Virus record (IMG/VR): IMGVR_UViG_3300032011_003906
Location: 1-20,429 of that record
Source of the DNA: a virus
Reading direction: 5' to 3' (one strand)
DNA: 20,429 nucleotides
The notes beneath the pieces were generated by a model, which saw only the letters and a program-made list of their open reading frames with translations, searched no databases and was not told the origin of the DNA. The position numbers and the translations under genes are program-made. Positions 5,903-11,138 of the stretch are shown in pieces; the first letter of the stretch is position 1, and each line of letters starts with the position of its first letter.

Positions 5903-6157
5903 ATGGCAGAAATAGAAAATAAATATGAAGACAATGTAGAAGGTAAATACTTCGTGGACGACGAATGCATAGACTGTGACGCATGTAGAGAAATGGCTCC
6001 TAGTAACTTTATAAGAAATGAACAAGAGGGATACTCTTACGTCTACAAACAACCCGAAAATGACTTAGAAGAAAAAGAATGCCAAGAAGCCATGGAGGGG
6101 TGCCCTGTAGAGGCTATAGGGGAATATGTTAAGAACAGGCCCTTTTCCGCAGATTAG
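5903..6157 (+). CDS. Single-cluster [4Fe-4S] ferredoxin
   Basis: The 84-residue acidic soluble protein carries CIDCDACREMAP with Cys22, Cys25 and Cys28 and the distant CPVEAIG with Cys67, the C-x2-C-x2-C...CP pattern of one-cluster bacterial ferredoxins. Cys60 is an extra cysteine. The middle (QEGYSYVYKQPENDLEEKE) fits the family where a second cluster has been lost. It would carry one electron at low potential in the cytoplasm; the phage or host partner (reductase, ribonucleotide reductase, desaturase, nitrogen or sulphur enzyme) is not in the window. It lies just downstream of the transporter island and has its own octamer promoter. Confidence 0.88.
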   Translation: MAEIENKYEDNVEGKYFVDDECIDCDACREMAPSNFIRNEQEGYSYVYKQPENDLEEKECQEAMEGCPVEAIGEYVKNRPFSAD

Positions 6158-6165
6158 TGTATACT
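6158..6165 (+). promoter_or_regulatory. Octamer promoter for the Lys-rich peptide gene
   Basis: TGTATACT begins at the base after the ferredoxin stop and ends 9 bases before ATG 6175. Confidence 0.4.
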
Positions 6166-6174
6166 AAATTTACT

Positions 6175-6279
6175 ATGTGGAGCAAACTTAAAAACCTATT
6201 CAAAAAAACAGACAAAACAACCAAACCAAACAAAGCTACAAAGACAACACAACCTATAAGACAGAAGAAAAAGGGCTAG
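6175..6279 (+). CDS. Lys/Thr-rich micro-protein (34 aa)
   Basis: The frame runs from ATG 6175 to TAG 6277-6279. The product begins MWSKLKNLFKKTD and is then almost only Lys, Thr, Pro, Asn and Gln, ending QKKKG. The N-terminal third could be an amphipathic helix; the remainder is disordered and very basic, so nucleic-acid or membrane contact is plausible. No Shine-Dalgarno; the octamer promoter 9 bases upstream supports it. Its stop shares a CTAG palindrome with the stop of the convergent HTH gene. Confidence 0.45.
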   Translation: MWSKLKNLFKKTDKTTKPNKATKTTQPIRQKKKG

Positions 6280-6626
6280 TAACGCCTCTTGCCCCAAAAT
6301 TTATGTTCGTAGTCAGGAGTGTTCTCTTTAGTCATCGCTTCTATCCATTCTGGGTTAGAGTCTTTATCTATGAGAATATGGCGTCCTGTATTAGTGTCCT
6401 TGTGGGGTTCCCACCTTCTAGCGAGTTCAAAAAGTTGAGCCTGTTCATAACTTAGAGCACGGACTAGCACGCAGAATTTTTTAAGTACAGACTGTTTGGG
6501 GGGAGGATTTATTCCTCGTTCAATCTTGCGCCATACTTCCTTTGATACGCTAAGCATAACGCACATTTTATTCGAGTCTTTGAAAGTTTTCATTCTAAGC
6601 TGTTTTAAGTATAAATGAAATTTCAT
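6276..6626 (-). CDS. HTH (XRE/Cro-like) DNA-binding protein
   Basis: The 116-residue protein has a helix-turn-helix region in residues ~5-50: LKQLRMKTFKDSNKMC, then LSVSKEVWRKIERG, where the V..WRKIERG pattern matches the recognition helix of Cro/C1-type repressors (S...W.kiErG...P). After it comes a helical AR(R)W segment and a basic C-terminus ending WGKRRY. It is the last gene of the leftward cluster that starts at 7558, 13 bases after the lipoprotein gene. As a regulator it may control its own cluster or divergent early genes. Its stop overlaps the stop of the convergent peptide gene. Confidence 0.6.
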   Translation of the reverse strand: MKFHLYLKQLRMKTFKDSNKMCVMLSVSKEVWRKIERGINPPPKQSVLKKFCVLVRALSYEQAQLFELARRWEPHKDTNTGRHILIDKDSNPEWIEAMTKENTPDYEHKFWGKRRY

Positions 6627-6639
6627 TTTAGTTAGCTGC

Positions 6640-6930
6640 TTATTTTCTATTGAGAGGTTCAGGATCTTTAGGAGGAATACTTCTTGTTATATTTCTAGAC
6701 GGGGGAGGAGTTGGATTTAATGGGCGAGATTTAGGGGGAGCGAACTTACGAGTAGAGCGGCTACTTCTTTCGTTTCTATGGTGGTGATCGTCGTTATGGT
6801 AATGGTGGTGGTCTGTATAAAAATAATGAACGTCGTTATGGTGATGGTGAGAGTCTACGCTTTCCCAACCCCAAGAAGAACAACCTGAAAAAGCAACGCA
6901 TGTAAAAATAAGCAAAATAAGTTTTTTCAT
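6640..6930 (-). CDS. His-rich, Pro-rich lipoprotein
   Basis: The 96-residue product starts MKKLILLIFTCVAFSGC, a lipoprotein signal peptide with lipobox FSGC and lipidated Cys17. Residues 28-51 hold 12 histidines (clusters HHHH, HHH, HHH interleaved with Asp, Asn and Tyr). The C-terminal half is basic and Pro-rich (PTPPPS, PPKDPEP). Small Pro-rich lipoproteins are typical of phage outer-membrane spanins (Rz1-like), while the His block suggests Zn/Ni/Cu binding in the periplasm. Its ATG overlaps the stop of the preceding membrane gene (ATGA), so translation is coupled. Role not assignable; outer spanin or metal-binding lipoprotein are the two candidates. Confidence 0.72.
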   Translation of the reverse strand: MKKLILLIFTCVAFSGCSSWGWESVDSHHHHNDVHYFYTDHHHYHNDDHHHRNERSSRSTRKFAPPKSRPLNPTPPPSRNITRSIPPKDPEPLNRK

Positions 6931-7082
6931 TTTTTTTGTTTTAATTTATTAATCAACCATTCAAGAGAGGATTTTGTTCCGTGATAAATCCAGCCAATAA
7001 CGTACATTAAGTATAACAGTATTGATTGAGGGTCTACTTTAGATAATATACTAGATTTACGTTTATTGTCTTTGTTAACCAT
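6927..7082 (-). CDS. Small membrane protein (51 aa; perhaps 76 aa)
   Basis: From ATG 7082 the frame encodes 51 residues with one hydrophobic segment (ILLYLMYVIGWIY, residues 21-33) between a basic N-terminus and a basic C-terminal helix. The same frame is open further upstream with sensible sequence (ISWEDERWSASKED), and a strong Shine-Dalgarno (AGGAGGGG on the minus strand, 7172-7165) lies before it, yet no ATG, GTG or TTG occurs in frame there; an AUA at 7157-7155 has the right 7-base spacing. The true start is therefore unsure. The stop overlaps the lipoprotein ATG. Function unknown. Confidence 0.5.
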   Translation of the reverse strand: MVNKDNKRKSSILSKVDPQSILLYLMYVIGWIYHGTKSSLEWLINKLKQKK

Positions 7083-7156
7083 TTTATTTATATTTTTTAA
7101 ATCTTCTTTGCTGGCGCTCCATCTTTCGTCTTCCCAAGAAATGACTGTTGTTTTTA

Positions 7157-7558
7157 TTACCTTACCCCTCCTGCTTCTTTATGTTGTAATGGCAAGGTTT
7201 GAGGCATAAAAGGATGAGGGGGGTTGTGTAACTCTTCTTGTTGCACGGACTTTATTCTAAGGGAGTCAACATGAGCTTCCATTATTTCCATATCTTTTTC
7301 TATAAATCTTAAACGCATATTTTGTTCTGCGTCGTCAGGAAGTGCTCCAAGTTGCCCTAGGGGCCATTTTACTCTAAATTCTGAATTCATAGTTACGCTA
7401 TCTTTCATTCTCATTACGTCTATTTCTAATTGAGAGATTTTAGAAGTTAATCCAAAATAACCATATACCGCAGCGCCTGCCAGCACTATAATTTGTATAA
7501 GCCATTTAAGGTTTATACCTAAGCTAGTTTCATCATTTACCTTTGTTTCAGATTCCAT
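7157..7558 (-). CDS. Membrane-anchored coiled-coil protein (133 aa)
   Basis: From ATG 7558 (MESETKVNDE) the protein has a cytoplasmic N-terminus, one membrane segment (about residues 18-37, LKWLIQIIVLAGAAVYGYFG), a coiled-coil-like stretch (SKISQLEIDVMRMKDSV) and a second helical part (MRLRFIEKDMEIMEAHVDSLR), then a Pro/Gln-rich tail. I moved the start from TTG 7576 to ATG 7558 because the octamer promoter occupies 7566-7575. N-in/C-out topology with periplasmic helices is what inner spanins show, and the lipoprotein two genes on would be the outer partner, but other phage membrane proteins share this layout. It leads the leftward cluster 7558-6276. Confidence 0.65.
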   Translation of the reverse strand: MESETKVNDETSLGINLKWLIQIIVLAGAAVYGYFGLTSKISQLEIDVMRMKDSVTMNSEFRVKWPLGQLGALPDDAEQNMRLRFIEKDMEIMEAHVDSLRIKSVQQEELHNPPHPFMPQTLPLQHKEAGGVR

Positions 7559-7565
7559 AATATGA

Positions 7566-7575
7566 ATATTACACA
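7566..7575 (-). promoter_or_regulatory. Octamer promoter of the leftward cluster
   Basis: Minus-strand TGTGTAATAT, 7 bases before ATG 7558, with no -35. It is identical over ten bases to the plus-strand copy at 8660-8669. Confidence 0.5.
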
Positions 7576-7622
7576 AATATTTTTGCCTAAAAGCTAAAAG
7601 TTCCTACAACTAATAAGAGAAT

Positions 7623-7853
7623 ATGGCAAAGAAAGTTCTAATTACATGGGAGGCTTCTCACGAAGCAGTCTTGGGTTTATCCTTGGATGAAGACATAGAT
7701 ATACAAAGTTTTGAAAAAGAATTAAACGAAAGCGACCCTTCTGATCCAAATGGAGCATTAGCTAAAGTTGAGCATATGACACGAGAGGGAAACGTGGACT
7801 TTCAGAATATGGCAAACGTTAACCTGCAGAATTTTAAAGTTAGAGAACTCTAA
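7623..7853 (+). CDS. Unknown small acidic protein (76 aa)
   Basis: The frame begins MAKKVLITWEASHEAVLG and continues with an acidic middle (LDEDIDIQSFEKELNESD) and a C-terminal part with repeated Asn/Gln (NMANVNLQNFKV). No membrane segment, signal or known motif. AAGAGA lies just before the ATG as a weak Shine-Dalgarno. It stands alone between two leftward clusters: it diverges from the one starting at 7558 and converges on the coiled-coil gene at 7872, with an ACTCAA/TTGAGT inverted repeat (7856-7880) at the convergence. Confidence 0.6.
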   Translation: MAKKVLITWEASHEAVLGLSLDEDIDIQSFEKELNESDPSDPNGALAKVEHMTREGNVDFQNMANVNLQNFKVREL

Positions 7854-7871
7854 TAACTCAAGAAGACACCT

Positions 7872-8177
7872 TTATTGAGTATCTTCTACTCCCCTTGATT
7901 TATTAATTCTTACAGGTATTCTACTAGATATTTTTTCTAGTTTAGCGTCTAACTTATCAAATCTATCATGTATAATATCGATAGCATGCATAAGGTCATC
8001 TTTGGTGACGTAGTTTTTAGGTAACTCAATTGCCATTGCCGTCAGCTTTTCCGTCATCTCGTCGTGCTTTTTCCATAGCTCATCTATGCTGTGATAAGCT
8101 CTTTTAACTATTAAGCCAACCATAAAGCCACCTGCGGCTAATACTCCTTCTATGATATAATGTACTGAATTATCCAC
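7872..8177 (-). CDS. Membrane-anchored coiled-coil phage protein (101 aa)
   Basis: Start GTG 8177, 4 bases after the upstream stop. The product has one N-terminal membrane segment (about residues 8-26, IIEGVLAAGGFMVGLIVKRA) and then a long helix with ELPKNYVTKDDL (51-62) followed by heptads (IIHDRFDKLDAKLEKI). The LP.NYV.K.D pattern plus coiled coil is common in small phage membrane proteins of unknown role, often near lysis genes. It is the second gene of the leftward pair with the MscS-like protein at 8182-8619, so the two may act together. Confidence 0.65.
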   Translation of the reverse strand: MDNSVHYIIEGVLAAGGFMVGLIVKRAYHSIDELWKKHDEMTEKLTAMAIELPKNYVTKDDLMHAIDIIHDRFDKLDAKLEKISSRIPVRINKSRGVEDTQ

Positions 8178-8181
8178 AATG

Positions 8182-8619
8182 TTATTTTAGTTCTTTTTTT
8201 AGCTCCTTAATAAGCTCAGGAAGATTTTCTTTTATCTCGCGCTTCTCAAGTTGTTTATCATACCCCGCTTCTCCCGCTTTGTATAAATATGGGTAAGATC
8301 CGTTTTTGGGAAGTTGTTTTTCAATTACAAGTAATTTTAATCTGTCATTTGGAACTATCATTTTGGTCCCGCGATCTGTCATGTAAAAAATTGTTTTTAA
8401 AAAACCGACACGGACTATGCGAGCCTGCCTTCCTGAGATATATAAAATATCATCGTTACAGAAGTCTTTGCCTATGCATATTAAGAGGCCTTCTGCTGCC
8501 TTATGAATAGCGTCTTTACCTAAAATAGCGAGAAAGGCAAAAACCACTAACCATCCATACTTCCCCATTATATGCTCTATTAATTTAGTAGTCGCGGGGT
8601 CTATAATTGTTTGTTCCAT
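8182..8619 (-). CDS. Mini-MscS-like protein A: one TM helix plus MscS beta domain
   Basis: The 145-residue protein has an N-terminal amphipathic part, one membrane segment (about residues 22-50, YGWLVVFAFLAILG followed by AAEGLLICIG), and then NDDILYISGRQARIVRVGF (55-73), TIFYMTDRG and TKMIVPNDRL (85-94). This follows the middle beta domain of the mechanosensitive channel MscS, where FR.GE.VDLGG.AG.V and the VIPN motif occur; VPN is intact here. A Lys/Glu-rich helical tail ends it. MscS itself has about 286 residues and three TM helices, so the first two helices and the large C-terminal cage are absent. It is a paralogue of 8678-8998, divergently transcribed from a 58-base shared region. Confidence 0.6.
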   Translation of the reverse strand: MEQTIIDPATTKLIEHIMGKYGWLVVFAFLAILGKDAIHKAAEGLLICIGKDFCNDDILYISGRQARIVRVGFLKTIFYMTDRGTKMIVPNDRLKLLVIEKQLPKNGSYPYLYKAGEAGYDKQLEKREIKENLPELIKELKKELK

Positions 8620-8633
8620 TTTTCGAGCATAAA

Positions 8634-8641
8634 TAATTACA
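8634..8641 (-). promoter_or_regulatory. Octamer promoter for mini-MscS A
   Basis: Minus-strand TGTAATTA, 14 bases before ATG 8619; no -35. It is back-to-back with the plus-strand box at 8660-8669. CATAAATA on the plus strand (8629-8636) overlaps it. Confidence 0.38.
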
Positions 8642-8659
8642 CCTCCATTTAGGAAAAAA

Positions 8660-8669
8660 TGTGTAATAT
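8660..8669 (+). promoter_or_regulatory. Octamer promoter for mini-MscS B and phoH
   Basis: TGTGTAATAT, 8 bases before ATG 8678; no usable -35. It would drive the 8678-9777 pair. Confidence 0.5.
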
Positions 8670-8677
8670 ATTGTAGT

Positions 8678-8998
8678 ATGGAAGATCAAATCGCAAATGC
8701 CGGTCAAAATTTCATCGGCGAAAACGGTTGGTTACTCGTTGCGGGAGCAGCGGGTTTAATTTTTAAAGAGACTATAACTAGCTTTGCAGCTGCTATATCC
8801 ATGTCTCTTTTCGGAGGAATCAAAACTGATGATGTTTATAGTATGGGCGGAAGAGCCTGTAGAGTAGTGAGAGTTGGAATAAGATCCACAACTTTCTACT
8901 TCGCAGACACTAAAACTCGCGTAGACATAGCAAACGAAGACATTAAAGGTTTAAGACTCGAAAAGAAGATAGCCCCAATGGACGGAGAACGCAAATAA
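8678..8998 (+). CDS. Mini-MscS-like protein B: one TM helix plus MscS beta domain
   Basis: The 106-residue product has a short polar N-terminus, one Gly/Ala-rich membrane helix (about residues 17-46, with GWLLVAGAAGLIF), then KTDDVYSMGGRACRVVRVGI (49-68), STTFYFADT and RVDIANEDI (81-89). This aligns with the MscS middle domain (GE.VDLGG.AG.V..V.I.STT...D.K...IPN..I) with IPN changed to IAN. The start ME..I and the order of parts match protein A at 8182-8619, so the two arose by duplication and inversion or separate gain. Lone TM3-plus-beta units could form a small pore, act as holin-like proteins, or modulate host MscS; all three are inference. It is followed 11 bases later by phoH. Confidence 0.62.
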   Translation: MEDQIANAGQNFIGENGWLLVAGAAGLIFKETITSFAAAISMSLFGGIKTDDVYSMGGRACRVVRVGIRSTTFYFADTKTRVDIANEDIKGLRLEKKIAPMDGERK

Positions 8999-9009
8999 GC
9001 TAGTTTATC

Positions 9010-9777
9010 ATGCCTAAAATAAAATTTGACCAGTTGGCTAATTCTTTTGATTTAGACACTCCTAGGGGTAAAATCCTACAAAGAGAGCCTATAAGACATA
9101 GGGAGAAGTTTCATATAGAAAACTTTGACTGGACTGATAAGCAAAGAGAGTTTATCAAAATTGCCTTAAGCAAGGAGTCTAAGATTCTGTTTGGGAAAGG
9201 TCCGGCAGGATGCTCTAAGACTTTGTTAAGTGTTTATTGCGCTCTTCATCTACTCAACGAAGGAAAAGTCTCCGAAATTGTATACATAAGGTCTGCGGTA
9301 GAGAGCTCTGATTCCAGAATGGGATTCCTTCCCGGAGATGCAGACCAAAAGCTTCATTTTTATAATCTTCCGTTCTTACATAAAATGGAAGAGCTTGTCT
9401 GCCCTAATGTTATTAAAAAACTACAAAAAGATGAAAGAGTTTCTACTTATCCTGTTAACTTTTGCAGAGGTATGAGCTGGAATTCTAAATGTCTTATATT
9501 CGATGAATGCCAAAATAGCACCATCAAAGAGATTGTAACAGTATTAACCAGATTAGGAATGGGATCTAAATGCTTTATCTTAGCTGACCCAGCTCAAACA
9601 GACTTGAAGAATGGAGCTAGAGGAGGGTACGAAAAAGCAGAAGCCTTATTCGCAGATAAAGAAAGCAGAGATTTTGGAATAAATACTTTTAAGTTTGATG
9701 AGTCAGATGTTGTTAGATCTGAACTTGTAAGATTCTTAGTTACAAAGTTTAAAGATCTTTCAATTAATATCAATTAA
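9010..9777 (+). CDS. phoH: PhoH-family P-loop ATPase
   Basis: The 255-residue protein has the PhoH core: Walker A GKGPAGCSKT (residues 62-71), YIRSAVESSDSRMGFLPGD (92-110), which is the family's long signature, FCRGMSWNSKCLIFDECQN (151-169) with Walker B, and MGSKCFILADPAQTDL (184-199). PhoH proteins bind ATP and are linked to RNA metabolism (a fused form is a PhoH-PIN ribonuclease/helicase); the phage role is unsettled and the tie to phosphate starvation is not general. It is very common in marine phages. It follows mini-MscS B by 11 bases in an apparent operon. Its stop TAA shares a TTAA palindrome with the stop of the convergent gene. Confidence 0.93.
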   Translation: MPKIKFDQLANSFDLDTPRGKILQREPIRHREKFHIENFDWTDKQREFIKIALSKESKILFGKGPAGCSKTLLSVYCALHLLNEGKVSEIVYIRSAVESSDSRMGFLPGDADQKLHFYNLPFLHKMEELVCPNVIKKLQKDERVSTYPVNFCRGMSWNSKCLIFDECQNSTIKEIVTVLTRLGMGSKCFILADPAQTDLKNGARGGYEKAEALFADKESRDFGINTFKFDESDVVRSELVRFLVTKFKDLSININ

Positions 9778-10070
9778 CTATCTTTATAAAAGAATTTATC
9801 TTCCTTCCGCCAGCCATCTTGATGAAGGATTCTGGTAGCAGTAGAACAGAATTTTCTAACTTGTTTTTCTGATATATCCCAAAAGAAAGCGTGCATAATT
9901 TCTTCTAAAACCACGGCCATTTCCCTTCTTGGGGGTAAATCCTGAGCTACGTGTATTTTAGGGTTTTTGTATTCTGGAGGGTCGCATAGCCCATCAGCAT
10001 CATACATTTTATGTGGTCTTCTTTTTATTATTGTGTATTTAACTTTATCGTTATTAGTGAAGGAAGCCAT
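9774..10070 (-). CDS. Zincin-like protein with altered HExxH (EEIMH)
   Basis: The 98-residue protein resembles a small phage zincin family: KYTIIKRRPHKMYDADGLCDPP at the N-terminus corresponds to the usual Y.I....L.D..G.CDPP, and VLEEIMHAFFWDISEKQVRK (53-72) corresponds to HELLHA..W...E..V, followed by the helix TATRILHQDGW. In the normal motif HExxH the first His binds zinc; here it is Glu (EEIMH), while the second His and the later Glu stay. It may bind metal differently or be a non-peptidase form. The gene is leftward, single, and starts after an AGTATACT box. The start ATG 10070 has AGAAAG upstream. Confidence 0.5.
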   Translation of the reverse strand: MASFTNNDKVKYTIIKRRPHKMYDADGLCDPPEYKNPKIHVAQDLPPRREMAVVLEEIMHAFFWDISEKQVRKFCSTATRILHQDGWRKEDKFFYKDS

Positions 10071-10085
10071 AATTTTCTTTCTAAA

Positions 10086-10105
10086 AGTATACTTAGTTGT
10101 AATAA
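10086..10105. promoter_or_regulatory. Divergent promoter region between zincin-like and zinc-ribbon genes
   Basis: AGTATACT (10086-10093) is a perfect palindrome and can serve as a -10-type box on both strands; leftward it is 15 bases from ATG 10070. TGTAATAA (10098-10105) is a rightward octamer variant 24 bases before ATG 10130. Confidence 0.35.
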
Positions 10106-10129
10106 CTAATTGCTTGGTTTTAAAATAAT

Positions 10130-10450
10130 ATGTCTAAATATAAAAAAGTAACTTACTGTGATCAATGCGGCTGCTCTAACCCTTGGGTTCTTTCGAAGGT
10201 CTCTTCTTTAATGGAGTCTCCGAATTTTTGTTGTTCTTGCGGAAAGCCGCTCAAGAAACAAGCCTTAAAAAAAGAAGAGAATAAAGCCAAAACAATCATA
10301 GAAGAGAAAAAGGAGTCTTTTGTTGTCCCGGATGATATAGAGCCTCTTGAATTAGATATCGAAGCTTGTGTCTTCGGGGCAAAAAACTCTCAGCCATTGT
10401 CAAATTTATTGAAACCTGTACCGCAAGAAAAACCAGAAGATGGCGGCTAA
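10130..10450 (+). CDS. Zinc-ribbon protein (106 aa)
   Basis: The N-terminal 40 residues form a zinc ribbon: CDQCGC (Cys10, 13, 15) and CCSCGK (Cys34, 35, 37), the CxxC...CxxC pattern with knuckle turns. The middle is Lys/Glu-rich, the end acidic and Pro-rich, both probably disordered. It would bind nucleic acid or RNA polymerase; placement immediately upstream of the sigma-like gene, which it overlaps by 11 bases, makes a transcription-related role attractive but unproven. Confidence 0.65.
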   Translation: MSKYKKVTYCDQCGCSNPWVLSKVSSLMESPNFCCSCGKPLKKQALKKEENKAKTIIEEKKESFVVPDDIEPLELDIEACVFGAKNSQPLSNLLKPVPQEKPEDGG

Positions 10451-11138
10451 AAAAACAAAAAAGAAAAAAATAGATTTTGAAGGCAGTATAGATACTATAA
10501 ATGAAGAGATAAACAAAAGAAAAGGGAAATGGACTCTAACCTCCATAACTTGGATGGATTTCGAAGACATTTCTCAGATTTTAAAAATCCATATATTTAA
10601 AAAATGGCATTTATATGACCAGTCCAAACCTTTATTACCTTGGCTTAATAGGATAATATCCAATCAATTAAAAAACCTAGTTAGAAATAACTACACAAAC
10701 TACTGCAAACCTTGCGTTAGATGCGCAGCGGCCGAATCAGAGTCGGCTTGTTCTATATACGGAACACAAGATACTAGATGCCCCCTTTATGAGCGCTGGG
10801 TATCGAAAAAGAAGTCGGCTTACGATGTGAAGATGGCTCTCCCGCTAGAAAACCATAAATCAGAAATAGACAACAGAACCGAGGAGTCTATGAACATTGA
10901 AAATGCTATACTAAAAATGCACCAAAAACTCAAAAAAATATTAAAGCATAATGAGTGGGTTGTTTACGAGGGTTTTTATATAAAGAATAAACCTGAGCAA
11001 GAAATAGCTAAAGAATTAAATTTTAAGACTTCAGAAAAAAATAGGTGTCCCGGATACAAGCAAATTAAAAATATTCAAAAATCTATTATAATTAAGGCTA
11101 AAAAAATCTTAGAAAAGGATGACGTAGACTGGATATGA
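10440..11138 (+). CDS. Sigma-factor-like protein, T4 gp55-type, with Cys insertion
   Basis: In this 232-residue protein, after a very basic start (KKTKKKKK), residues ~36-88 look like sigma region 2: WMDFEDISQILKIHIFKKW then LLPWLNRIISNQLKNLVRNNY, the D(I/L)SQ..... PWL.RI..N pattern of core-binding and -10 recognition helices. A cysteine-rich insert follows (Cys89, 92, 95, 104, 114), probably a zinc knuckle. The C-terminal 183-222 (PEQEIAKELNF ... YKQIKNIQKSI) is a helix-turn-helix like region 4. Small phage sigmas of this size, such as T4 gp55, direct late transcription from TATAAATA boxes with no -35. Such boxes occur near the structural genes here. It is the first gene of the run leading into the packaging module. 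Confidence 0.62.
   Translation: MAAKKTKKKKIDFEGSIDTINEEINKRKGKWTLTSITWMDFEDISQILKIHIFKKWHLYDQSKPLLPWLNRIISNQLKNLVRNNYTNYCKPCVRCAAAESESACSIYGTQDTRCPLYERWVSKKKSAYDVKMALPLENHKSEIDNRTEESMNIENAILKMHQKLKKILKHNEWVVYEGFYIKNKPEQEIAKELNFKTSEKNRCPGYKQIKNIQKSIIIKAKKILEKDDVDWI

Noticed and set aside
7856-7880. ACTCAA/TTGAGT inverted repeat at the convergence of two genes
   Set aside because: A 6-bp stem with a 13-base loop and no T run; not enough for a terminator call.
7969-7976. TGTATAAT octamer on the plus strand
   Set aside because: It is inside the minus-strand coiled-coil gene with no rightward gene start after it, so it shows the background rate of the motif.
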